A stretch of 64,000 bases of DNA from the IMG/VR virus record IMGVR_UViG_3300046810_000100, positions 100,249 to 164,248 of that record, one strand, 5' to 3'. Numbering within the stretch: position 1 is the stretch's first letter; each line of letters starts with the position of its first letter. The notes below the pieces were generated by a model that saw only the letters and a list, made by a program, of their open reading frames with translations, did not search any database and had not been told where the DNA came from. The position numbers and the translations under genes were made by a program. This document shows, one piece after another, positions 53,218-60,415 of the stretch. This stretch comes from a virus.

Positions 53218-53240
53218 CAAGGATGGGTCGATAATAACAG

Positions 53241-53260
53241 CCTCCCCGAAGGGAGGTTTT
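53241..53260 (+). terminator. terminator before the last fibre gene
   Basis: CCTCCC pairs with GGGAGG around CGAA and is followed by TTTT. It lies 24 bases after the stop at 53217. Confidence 0.7.
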
Positions 53261-53279
53261 CGACAATGGAGAAAGGGTT

Positions 53280-54182
53280 ATGTTCGAGGCTTTAGTAGGA
53301 GGCCTTGCTGGCAAAGGGCCTGAAGGTGTGTGGGCGCAGCTGGCTAACATGTCTGTTGCTCGACAAAACATGCAAGGCGTTGAAGTAAATGGGTTGATCT
53401 ACACGTTCGGCGGTGATCCTAATGATACAACCAACGGAGCTGCCGACTTTAAGTATTACGACCCCGTAGCTAACTCTTGGACTGTTTCTAAGGTTGGGCC
53501 TGTTAGACGTACTCTTCATGGCATGTGTGTGCTGGACGGAAAGATTTGGGTGCACGCCGGTAAGGGTGCTAGTGCTAACCTTGGTGACTTGTGGGTCTAT
53601 GACCAGGGAGCAGATACATGGACCCAGAAGCTCGCTACGACCCTACGTCAATACCCTGGGTTTGCAGGCTGGGACAATAAGTTGTACGTGAGTACTGGTT
53701 TTACTACTGCTCAGCAAGCGGACTTGAAATGCTACGACATTGCTACAAACACATGGAGTACACTGACCGGTTTTGGAGGGGCTGGGCGTAGTAGGTCTAC
53801 CCTGACGGCGCTGGACGGTAAACTTTATGTGTTGGGCGGGTATACCAGTGTTTACTTCGCGGACTTCTATGTCTACGACATCGCTGCGGGTAGTTGGTTA
53901 CAATTACCTGATCTTCCTTTTGGTGCAGTAGGTGGGCATCGCACTGTTGCATTGGACGGTAAACTCTACGTTCATGGCGGTCGCCTGACCGGCAACACGC
54001 CAAATAAACAAATGTGGTGCTACGATCCTGTGGCGGCTGAATGGACGCAAATGGCGAATGCCCCTATTGGTCGTGATACCCCATTCATGGCGGCTAATAA
54101 CGTGGATGGTAAAATCTACGTTGGTGGGGGCTGGATTATTGGCGGAACAGTTTCTGCTGAAGTGTGGCGTTTTACACCGTAA
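53280..54182 (+). CDS. Kelch beta-propeller tail protein, 300 aa
   Basis: It begins MFEALVGGLAGKGPEG, the shared leader, then has about six Kelch blades and nothing else: LIYTFGGDPN, GKIWVHAGKG, NKLYVSTGFT, GKLYVLGGYT, GKLYVHGGRL and GKIYVGGGW, each followed by Y(D/T)...W. It resembles the propeller of the preceding gene and may be a detached or duplicated version of it. A carbohydrate- or protein-binding tip is inferred. GAGAAAGGGTT precedes the ATG. Confidence 0.72.
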   Translation: MFEALVGGLAGKGPEGVWAQLANMSVARQNMQGVEVNGLIYTFGGDPNDTTNGAADFKYYDPVANSWTVSKVGPVRRTLHGMCVLDGKIWVHAGKGASANLGDLWVYDQGADTWTQKLATTLRQYPGFAGWDNKLYVSTGFTTAQQADLKCYDIATNTWSTLTGFGGAGRSRSTLTALDGKLYVLGGYTSVYFADFYVYDIAAGSWLQLPDLPFGAVGGHRTVALDGKLYVHGGRLTGNTPNKQMWCYDPVAAEWTQMANAPIGRDTPFMAANNVDGKIYVGGGWIIGGTVSAEVWRFTP

Positions 54183-54202
54183 AGCAAAAAAAGAAAGAAA
54201 CA

Positions 54203-54240
54203 TATAACCCTCCTACCCCGCAAAGGGTAGGAGGGTTATA
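54203..54240. terminator. bidirectional terminator at the end of the fibre cluster
   Basis: TATAACCCTCCTACCC and GGGTAGGAGGGTTATA form a perfect 16-bp stem around CGCAAA; an A-rich tract before it gives a U-run on the minus strand. It separates the stops at 54182 and 54250. Confidence 0.85.
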
Positions 54241-54249
54241 GCCGCTTTA

Positions 54250-54444
54250 CTAAATGTCCAGCTCTGCTTCGAGTGCTTCCACGACTTCGTTCAGGTCACC
54301 TTCAAAGTCTTGCTCTTCGTCCACACTACCGATCCACTTCTCACCGACTGGATCGAATTCCAGAATGATGGAGGTGTGGTCCAGAGAACAACGCTTGGCG
54401 AGTTCGTTGAGACGATCTTCGAGGGATTGATTAACTACCGGCAT
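54250..54444 (-). CDS. small acidic hypothetical protein, 64 aa
   Basis: Function unknown. Very acidic (MPVVNQSLEDRLNELAKRCS, then GSVDEEQDFEGDLNEVVEAL). It is helical at both ends, with no motif. AAGGAGTGTCCCC precedes the ATG. It is 12 bases after the 252-residue gene, presumably the last gene of that unit. Small acidic phage proteins sometimes mimic DNA or bind host enzymes, but nothing here shows that. Confidence 0.6.
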   Translation of the reverse strand: MPVVNQSLEDRLNELAKRCSLDHTSIILEFDPVGEKWIGSVDEEQDFEGDLNEVVEALEAELDI

Positions 54445-54456
54445 GGGGACACTCCT

Positions 54457-55215
54457 TTATGCTGCTTCAGCAATGCGTTTGTTGGTAGGCTTCGGCACGA
54501 TGCGGTTACCCCGTGGCGCTTCTTGGGGTTCTACCTTCTTGGCCTGATCCTTGATCCACAGCTTGGTGCCGTCCGCAATGGCCTTCTTCGGGAAGTCGAC
54601 CAGATTGAACGGATAGCACCAGCCACCAACAGACAGTGTACTGTTATCAGGGCGCTTAGGATCGAAGTAGAGACGCGACGGGACAGGCAAGCCATCCTTG
54701 GACTTCAATTCGATTTCCATGATCTCAGCGCGATCACAGACAGCCTGGAAGGCCTTCACCCAGAACCCTTCAACGATGTTCGCCGACATGCCGAAGATAC
54801 GAGGACCTTTCAGCAAGTTGGAACGCAACATCTCCCGCATAGCGTCCTTCATGCCCAGCGAAGTAGCGTCCACCACGAAAGTGAATACCGCACGCTGCTT
54901 CTTGACCAAGTAGTAGGTGCGATTGGTCGCATACACCACAGTCACCGCCAACTCACCCGTGGCGTTCTTCAGTTGGCCCATGCCGATGAAACGCCCGGTG
55001 ATGGTCAAAGGGATCTCGTTCTTGCCGGCGATAGTCGACGGATCGAGAGTAGCCTTATGGAACTGAATAACACGTTCATCGTAGCTATTGATGAACTCCT
55101 CGGTAAAACCAACGGCCAACAGTTTTGACGAATCAACACCAGTGTCCAGAACCAGAGACAGGACATTGTTAACCGGTGCTGGCGTCATCGCTTTTGTTGC
55201 TTTAGCATTTTTCAT
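54457..55215 (-). CDS. hypothetical protein, 252 aa
   Basis: Function unknown. The start at 55215 (MKNAKATKAMTPAPVNNV) has AAGGAAG seven bases upstream; the first ATG in the frame, at 55239, lacks a site because its codons contain that sequence. The protein is beta-rich and soluble, with a basic, Pro-rich C-terminal tail (PRGNRIVPKPTNKRIAEA). No enzyme motif is seen. It precedes the 64-residue gene. Confidence 0.6.
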   Translation of the reverse strand: MKNAKATKAMTPAPVNNVLSLVLDTGVDSSKLLAVGFTEEFINSYDERVIQFHKATLDPSTIAGKNEIPLTITGRFIGMGQLKNATGELAVTVVYATNRTYYLVKKQRAVFTFVVDATSLGMKDAMREMLRSNLLKGPRIFGMSANIVEGFWVKAFQAVCDRAEIMEIELKSKDGLPVPSRLYFDPKRPDNSTLSVGGWCYPFNLVDFPKKAIADGTKLWIKDQAKKVEPQEAPRGNRIVPKPTNKRIAEAA

Positions 55216-55254
55216 CAACAGCTTCCTTATGTCAATCATCCAATTACAGGCTAA

Positions 55255-55806
55255 TTAGCCCAGGTGGTCTACCAACGGGTGAGTGTGGAGAGACACCATC
55301 AATTCCTTGCCGCCGACTTGCATGGAGATAAGAGACCCGCCCATGCCCGTTACGGTTTCGAGATCCAGATGTACAAACTGCCCCTTCCATTTTCCGGTGA
55401 GGGTCATGGACAGGGAATTATTCTCCACCTTCTTAAAATAGGAGATGAAGAAATCTTTTACTAGACCGTAGTAATTAACAGCGTGTTCACGGTCGTCAAT
55501 CATCAGCTTCTTGAACAGACCCAACACCGCCTCTTCGTACGAGTGGAACTCGCCGTTAACGAGGTACATGGTACCGCCACCGCCCTCAGATACAATAAAG
55601 GAGGTATGACCACGGAGACGGTTAACGCGCAACTGCAGACCGCTAGGCAGCTCGTATTCCCAGCCAGACATCATCATCTTGCGACCGGTAAGCCCGCCGA
55701 AGTAATTACTAGCTGCGGCCAATGCCTTTTTGCTCTGTTCGAACTGAGCTGCAAACATTTCTTGGCGAGCAGCGGAAACAGGGAAGTTGGCGTATTGATT
55801 GTTCAT
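55255..55806 (-). CDS. hypothetical protein, 183 aa, paralogue of the next gene
   Basis: Function unknown. The C-terminal ~100 residues match those of the 196-residue gene at 55833-56423: LFKKLMIDDREHAVNYY against LFVNLLLDDRQYAIGLY, then a helix, LTGKWKGQFVHLDLE against VDGHWNRERVMAVLE, and HPLVDHL against HPLAALL. A duplication is likely. The N-terminal halves differ. The ATG follows GAGGATACTGTT, identical to 39047. Confidence 0.65.
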   Translation of the reverse strand: MNNQYANFPVSAARQEMFAAQFEQSKKALAAASNYFGGLTGRKMMMSGWEYELPSGLQLRVNRLRGHTSFIVSEGGGGTMYLVNGEFHSYEEAVLGLFKKLMIDDREHAVNYYGLVKDFFISYFKKVENNSLSMTLTGKWKGQFVHLDLETVTGMGGSLISMQVGGKELMVSLHTHPLVDHLG

Positions 55807-55832
55807 AACAGTATCCTCAAGTAACTAATGGT

Positions 55833-56423
55833 TTATTTGCGAAGCAAGGCAGCCAAAGGGTGATCTGCCAAGGGAACTTGAACTGGAGCACGATCAGACA
55901 GGGTGACTTGTACAGCACGATCCCCCATGCTTTCATCCCACTCCAGTACGGCCATAACACGTTCACGGTTCCAGTGGCCGTCAACGGCCACTTGTACGGG
56001 TTTCTCTTTCTCCTTGATGTACTCGATGAAAATGTGACTAATACGATTGTACAACCCAATCGCATATTGCCGATCATCTAGCAGGAGATTCACAAACAAA
56101 CTATCCCACGCCTGTTCAAAGCTGTGCGAGGGCGAATCTACAACGTAGGGATAACGACGACCGCTTGGAGTGATCCAATAATACCGTGTTTGCCGGTCAT
56201 CACTTAGTGCTATCAGAATCCCAGGTTCCGATAGAGTTACACAGTAGAACTCGATAGGGTGGTTAAGCCCATGACGAATCAACGGTGCCGGATGACCAAA
56301 GCGGGCAAATGGAATCCTGCCCTTAAAGAGTTCACCCGTTTGAGCTGATACCCGGAACTGCCTTTCCCCTGCGGTGTGCATTGGGAAGCTATCCATATCA
56401 AAGCAAATGCCTTTGGAGATCAT
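55833..56423 (-). CDS. hypothetical protein, 196 aa, paralogue of the preceding gene
   Basis: Function unknown. Its C-terminal half is homologous to that of the 183-residue gene (55255-55806), while the N-terminal half is different and beta-rich (MISKGICFDMDSFPMHTAGE). AGCAGGTAACAGC precedes the ATG. No motif or membrane segment. The adjacent duplicates may have diverged to bind different partners. Confidence 0.65.
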   Translation of the reverse strand: MISKGICFDMDSFPMHTAGERQFRVSAQTGELFKGRIPFARFGHPAPLIRHGLNHPIEFYCVTLSEPGILIALSDDRQTRYYWITPSGRRYPYVVDSPSHSFEQAWDSLFVNLLLDDRQYAIGLYNRISHIFIEYIKEKEKPVQVAVDGHWNRERVMAVLEWDESMGDRAVQVTLSDRAPVQVPLADHPLAALLRK

Positions 56424-56453
56424 GCTGTTACCTGCTTAGTCTTGTTAGACAGA

Positions 56454-56987
56454 TTATTTTAGTTCGCCAACGGCACCGCTAAACAGTGGTTGTTTAATGG
56501 CCAAGCCGTGATAGCGACCCAACGTGTGGTAATGAAACCCTTCCGGTAATTCGGGGAGTAACATGTGAATTGGTTTCTCAACCTTTTCACCACCTTTCAT
56601 CTTTATAAGTGCGAACTCTTTATACCGCACCCCTCGACCCAGTAACGTGACCGGAATGTAAACGGTCTCGCCAGTTGGGATCGGATGCACTTGCAGCCAC
56701 ACTTGCTTCCCGGTACACACTGTCAGTAAGGCAAACAACGCCTTCTTGCTCTGACGAACCCGATCCAATTCCAAGGCCAGGTTTACCTTGCGCTCAACTC
56801 GGAGTTGCTTGTTGAACTTACGCGCATGCCACTTGATACGCGACACACGTTTCAGTGTAGCGTTCCCCTCAACTACCGTTAACGCACCTTCCTTCTGCAT
56901 GTAGGCAAAACTATCGGCGTACCGGGTTAGCTCATCGTACAACTCACGAGCGATAACGACCTGATCCGGGTTGTTATTGTCCTTCAT
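56454..56987 (-). CDS. hypothetical protein, 177 aa
   Basis: Function unknown. Basic and helical in the N-terminal half (RIKWHARKFNKQLRVERK), beta-rich in the C-terminal half. The start lies 14 bases inside the end of the 82-residue gene, indicating coupling. Basicity suggests nucleic-acid contact, but no motif supports it. Confidence 0.6.
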   Translation of the reverse strand: MKDNNNPDQVVIARELYDELTRYADSFAYMQKEGALTVVEGNATLKRVSRIKWHARKFNKQLRVERKVNLALELDRVRQSKKALFALLTVCTGKQVWLQVHPIPTGETVYIPVTLLGRGVRYKEFALIKMKGGEKVEKPIHMLLPELPEGFHYHTLGRYHGLAIKQPLFSGAVGELK

Positions 56988-57222
56988 TTGTTACCCTCCG
57001 CTTAGGGGCGGTGGAGAACCGAACAGTCATGTGCTCAATGCGCATAAGTGCACGGTCAACAAAGGTAGGTGCTTTGTCTTGGGGCAGGTCATTGACGAGT
57101 TCAGCAAGGAACGCGGAACGCAGTTCCTCGAATGAAGCGTAAGTACCGCCATCAGCGCCTTTGTTAAACGCTGCTTCCAACTTGTCGCTTACCTTTGTGA
57201 GAATCTCTGCAGTTGTACTCAT
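56974..57222 (-). CDS. hypothetical protein, 82 aa
   Basis: Function unknown. The start at 57222 (MSTTAEILTKVSDKLEAA) follows AGGAGGTACC, a near-perfect ribosome binding site; an upstream start is rejected. The protein is helical with a basic C-terminal tail (APKRRVTNEGQ). It overlaps the next gene by 14 bases and lies eight bases after the 175-residue gene. Confidence 0.65.
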   Translation of the reverse strand: MSTTAEILTKVSDKLEAAFNKGADGGTYASFEELRSAFLAELVNDLPQDKAPTFVDRALMRIEHMTVRFSTAPKRRVTNEGQ

Positions 57223-57230
57223 GGTACCTC

Positions 57231-57758
57231 CTAAAGCCAACGGTACTTGATGGTCGTAGGACCAACAGACTCCTTTGGATAACCAATGTATCCGTAGGGA
57301 TGAGTTTGCATGGTAGGTGAGGAGTTACAGTTCATAATCTCCACCTCACCTACCAGTTCCATCTCCACGGGATCAATGATGCGATGCTCATGAGTAACAT
57401 GAGCGTCCCAAACCCACCGATCCTTAGTAAGGACTTGTGGGGTAACCACTCGCTCATCACCCTCGAACACAGGACGATAAACGTAGAAGTTCATATGAGG
57501 ATACTTCTCGACCTCAAAGAACTTCGCCACATTGGGGAAGACACCACGGAAACAATCTTCCACCTTAGGCGCTACCGCAATAGCGGCCATAGGAGGCTCT
57601 GGATAAGCCCAGGAGCTGTCCTCGTGTTCACCCGGTACATCGAAGCCTGCTTGAGTACCCGGTGTCCACAGGCCAGCTAGAGCCCCGTTGAAGCTGATGT
57701 GGAATAGCTGACCCGTTGTAAGCAGTCGACTACGTACCGTCTTTGGAACCTTGTCCAT
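57231..57758 (-). CDS. hypothetical protein, 175 aa
   Basis: Function unknown. The start at 57758 (MDKVPKTVRSRLLTTGQL) is preceded by AAGGAAGAAAAGG; the longer frame would overlap the 108-residue gene fully and is rejected. The remaining overlap is 29 bases. The protein is beta-rich, with many aromatic residues and Pro, without a recognised motif. Confidence 0.6.
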   Translation of the reverse strand: MDKVPKTVRSRLLTTGQLFHISFNGALAGLWTPGTQAGFDVPGEHEDSSWAYPEPPMAAIAVAPKVEDCFRGVFPNVAKFFEVEKYPHMNFYVYRPVFEGDERVVTPQVLTKDRWVWDAHVTHEHRIIDPVEMELVGEVEIMNCNSSPTMQTHPYGYIGYPKESVGPTTIKYRWL

Positions 57759-58056
57759 CCTTTTCTTCCTTACCGATAGTGTATCGTTTCTGGGCTGCAA
57801 CCATGCCGCCGGCAGAGATGTGGTTATACACAGTCTGACCGTGTTCTTCTGTGATAAACGACATCCCCCGCTCCAGATTTGCTGTAAAGGTATCGAGGGC
57901 GTCGTCACTGACCAACCGCTCAATATCAAGCTTCAGTTTAACAAGAGTGTGGGGATTAAGTGTGAAGTCGTCGTTTTTGCCTTGGTCGAACGCTTCGTTC
58001 ATGGCAGGCTCAATAAGCAGCCATATTGCGTCACTCAATTGTTGGGACTTTTCCAT
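57730..58056 (-). CDS. hypothetical protein, 108 aa
   Basis: Function unknown. A helical, soluble protein (MEKSQQLSDAIWLLIEPA) with a very polar C-terminal tail (GKEEKDGQGSKDGT). It overlaps the genes on both sides by about 26-29 bases, so all three are translated from one message. AGGAGCTGCTCA lies before the ATG. Confidence 0.6.
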   Translation of the reverse strand: MEKSQQLSDAIWLLIEPAMNEAFDQGKNDDFTLNPHTLVKLKLDIERLVSDDALDTFTANLERGMSFITEEHGQTVYNHISAGGMVAAQKRYTIGKEEKDGQGSKDGT

Positions 58057-58549
58057 TGAGCAGCTCCTGAATTTGTTCTTCGTTGTACTTGACCACGACA
58101 GCGCTGCGCATTGCCTGCATCTGTTTCAAGCGCCGGCTGTAGATGATATCGATGGCGATCTGTTGTTTGGTAGGGATCACCGAACGACGATCTTCCAGTA
58201 ACCGCTGGTCTTGGAAGAACACGCTCTTGCCGATATCGGTGTGAGCCGACTGCATATAGAGCTCGTTCATCACAGAAACTGTGCGTGGGTTGATGATCAT
58301 GTGTTCAGGCTGAACTTCTTCCTTAACACGGAGATCATGAATGATACGACCACCCACACGAACCAGCCCGTTGTTCCAGTCCACCAGTTCCGGCAGAATC
58401 GAATACGTGTGACGACTGTGATCAACATGACCGATCGTACCGACGTTAGGATAACGATTGTTCATCTCATAAGCCTCTTTGTAATTAACCCGTCCCGTAT
58501 ACGCCAGCATACGGACATTTTTACCATCGTAAAGTTGGATGCCCTTCAT
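58031..58549 (-). CDS. hypothetical protein, 172 aa
   Basis: Function unknown. The N-terminal half is beta-rich (MKGIQLYDGKNVRMLAYTGR); the C-terminal half is helical and basic (IYSRRLKQMQAMRSAVVV). It overlaps the membrane protein gene by four bases at its start and the 108-residue gene by 26 bases at its end. No motif. Confidence 0.6.
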   Translation of the reverse strand: MKGIQLYDGKNVRMLAYTGRVNYKEAYEMNNRYPNVGTIGHVDHSRHTYSILPELVDWNNGLVRVGGRIIHDLRVKEEVQPEHMIINPRTVSVMNELYMQSAHTDIGKSVFFQDQRLLEDRRSVIPTKQQIAIDIIYSRRLKQMQAMRSAVVVKYNEEQIQELLNGKVPTIE

Positions 58550-59484
58550 TTGCAGAAGTCTTTGTACGCAACCAACGTGGTGTACTTCTCAGACGCGAAC
58601 AAATACAGCTCGGCTGGTTTCATCCACTGAGTACCTTTGTCACTCGACCAAACGTTTATACGCCACCATTTACCTTTAGGTGGTTTAGGAACGCCTTCCA
58701 CTTCTACCTCGGCAGCTTTCAATACCTTGTCAGCCAGCGCCATCTCTTCCTCGGTTGCAGCCTCATTACGAGGAGACAAGCCAAAGATAGTGAACTCCTG
58801 CCCGTTCTTGGTGACGTCGGTCTCTTCCCGTACAGTGCTTTCCAGAGTAAAGTGAACGCCGAACAACGACTTGTAGGTGTAGTTGTAGTAGCGCATACCC
58901 TGAATCAACCCTGGACCGAAAGGAGCAGAACATACCTTTGGTACAGTGTAACGACCGGACACCACCTGAGTAGGTATCCACTTATACAGACCGTAAACCA
59001 CACCACCCACGATCGCCCAGAAGAGCAACCAACGCAGCCAGGTATTACGACGCTTACGACGCAGATCAACCCTTACCTTCTTCAAGGCATCGAGTGCTTT
59101 GAAAGCAGCATCACTTTCTTCGCCCTCAAGCTTCTGCAAGGCCCCTTCCAGCAATGTAGACACATCATCCAGTGAAGGATGTGCTTTGTTAACGATCTTT
59201 GCCTCACGCTGCTCTTCCGCAGAAGGAATATGAGCAGGTGTTGAATGGTACGATGCTTCAGGCAAAACGTCAGAGACCGGAATCTCGTTGGTATGAGCCC
59301 CGTCGCTAATAGTTGGTCTCAAGGTAGAAACGTGCCCAAGGTTTTGGTAACCCTCCTTGCCTTCATGCCAGACGTAAGCATCTCCGTTTGAGGCAAGATT
59401 AACTGTCTCTTTACTGGCATTCGGAGCAAGCTTAAGCATTTCCTCTTCGGTGATAACCTGTGGCGCCTGTTCTTGGATTGTCAT
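58546..59484 (-). CDS. single-pass membrane protein, 312 aa
   Basis: A polar, acidic N-terminal region of about 130 residues is followed by a basic stretch (VRVDLRRKRRNTWL) and one transmembrane helix (about residues 147-166, WLLFWAIVGGVVYGLYKW). Basic residues just before the helix predict the N-terminus in the cytoplasm and the ~145-residue C-terminal domain in the periplasm. No signal cleavage site or enzyme motif is seen. It could remodel the envelope or anchor a phage complex. CAAGGAGTTTTACCC precedes the ATG. Confidence 0.65.
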   Translation of the reverse strand: MTIQEQAPQVITEEEMLKLAPNASKETVNLASNGDAYVWHEGKEGYQNLGHVSTLRPTISDGAHTNEIPVSDVLPEASYHSTPAHIPSAEEQREAKIVNKAHPSLDDVSTLLEGALQKLEGEESDAAFKALDALKKVRVDLRRKRRNTWLRWLLFWAIVGGVVYGLYKWIPTQVVSGRYTVPKVCSAPFGPGLIQGMRYYNYTYKSLFGVHFTLESTVREETDVTKNGQEFTIFGLSPRNEAATEEEMALADKVLKAAEVEVEGVPKPPKGKWWRINVWSSDKGTQWMKPAELYLFASEKYTTLVAYKDFCK

Positions 59485-59544
59485 TGGGTAAAACTCCTTG
59501 TTGGTAGTGCGTTACAAAGTTACAGCGGTGTAAAAAAGAAATAT

Positions 59545-59579
59545 ATTACCCTTACTAGCACGGTGCTAGTAAGGGTAAT
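59545..59579 (-). terminator. strong terminator between minus-strand units
   Basis: ATTACCCTTACTAGC and GCTAGTAAGGGTAAT form a perfect 15-bp stem around ACGGT. On the minus strand a T-rich run (ATATATTTCTTTTTT) follows. It ends the unit that starts at 60142. Confidence 0.82.
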
Positions 59580-59587
59580 AGTCTCAC

Positions 59588-60142
59588 TCAAAGCCCTAGC
59601 CGGGATTTAAGGAACGGAATGTAGACGGCGATATCTGACTGACTGCTTATGAGTTTCACTGCTGCGTACTCGCGCAGGGCGGAGAACTCTCTGACGATCA
59701 TCAACTGGTACCAAACTCCGTCTAATGTAAATGCTGCAAACGGGAACTTGGTCTTATTGAAAAACTCACCGAATAACTCGGGATAGTTATAACTGAAAAA
59801 TTCGTCGACGAGTTCGGCTGTGTCGGGTGTTACTTGGCAACCGAACAACGATTTGTCGCGTGTCCACCGGGCCAGCTGTCCGAGTGTGAATGCTGCCTTC
59901 TGAGTGATGTCGACGTTGTTCAGCAAACGGCCTGAAGGGAAGTCACGACTTCTGCTAATTTCTACCAAGACATCGATAGCGTAGACGAACTCTTGCAGTT
60001 TGTGGATGTCACCCATGGAAGCCATGAAAGCATTCACAAACTCGTCGTTCATTACGTACTTGAAATACTTAAGTCTTTTGCTCTCGGTATTATTAGTTAT
60101 CAGTCCATCGTGATCCTCCGTCCTTCTCAGTGCTTCTAACAT
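59588..60142 (-). CDS. hypothetical protein, 184 aa, paralogue of the 186-aa gene
   Basis: Function unknown. The start at 60142 (MLEALRRTEDHDGLITNN) follows AAAAAGGGATCG; the upstream ATG at 60178 lacks a site. Over ~150 residues it matches the gene at 60412-60972: LQEFVYAIDVLVEI against LRELVYCVDHLYEL, VDEFFSYNYPELFGEF against LRDFFAQGYLTTIGFL, and the C-terminal YIPFLKSRLG against KIPFARSRAG. It has its own promoter-like element at 60208 and a terminator after it, so it is an independent unit. Confidence 0.65.
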   Translation of the reverse strand: MLEALRRTEDHDGLITNNTESKRLKYFKYVMNDEFVNAFMASMGDIHKLQEFVYAIDVLVEISRSRDFPSGRLLNNVDITQKAAFTLGQLARWTRDKSLFGCQVTPDTAELVDEFFSYNYPELFGEFFNKTKFPFAAFTLDGVWYQLMIVREFSALREYAAVKLISSQSDIAVYIPFLKSRLGL

Positions 60143-60207
60143 ATTCGATCCCTTTTTACCTAACGTGGAAAATACCACAATTAAACGAGCGTCTTTGCTA
60201 CCCCTAG

Positions 60208-60215
60208 GTAATGTA
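60208..60215 (-). promoter_or_regulatory. early-type promoter element, variant TACATTAC
   Basis: The minus strand reads CTTCAGACCTACATTACCTA, one base different from TATATTAC, with the same TTCA-RCC context and CCTAGGGG downstream as at 1697. It lies 66 bases before the start at 60142. Confidence 0.6.
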
Positions 60216-60235
60216 GGTCTGAAGATGTCCTTATC

Positions 60236-60415
60236 TTAAACACCAACCTTAAAGCCGATCACCGCGCCTACTACTAAGGCAATAACGCACAAAACAGCGA
60301 TCAAACTAAATACCCGGATGCGACGCCTACGTTGTTGCTGATAAATCTTGTCAATGATGCCTGTTTTAAATTCACCTTCTTCGTCTAGCAGGTCTCTTGG
60401 ATCTATCATGATCAT
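60236..60415 (-). CDS. small membrane protein, 59 aa
   Basis: A short gene from an ATG at 60415 that overlaps the preceding stop as ATGA; a second ATG two codons later is also possible. An N-terminal polar part with RRRRIR is followed by one transmembrane helix (VFSLIAVLCVIALVVGAVIG). The predicted orientation is N-terminus in the cytoplasm. AAAGGTGAA lies just before the start. Coupling, length and clean topology support it as a real gene. Function unknown; single-helix size could suit a holin regulator, antiholin or superinfection-exclusion peptide. Confidence 0.65.
   Translation of the reverse strand: MIMIDPRDLLDEEGEFKTGIIDKIYQQQRRRRIRVFSLIAVLCVIALVVGAVIGFKVGV

Noticed and set aside
59542-59549. 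Plus-strand TATATTAC
   Set aside because: Part of the terminator stem and its minus-strand U-run; there is no plus-strand gene downstream.
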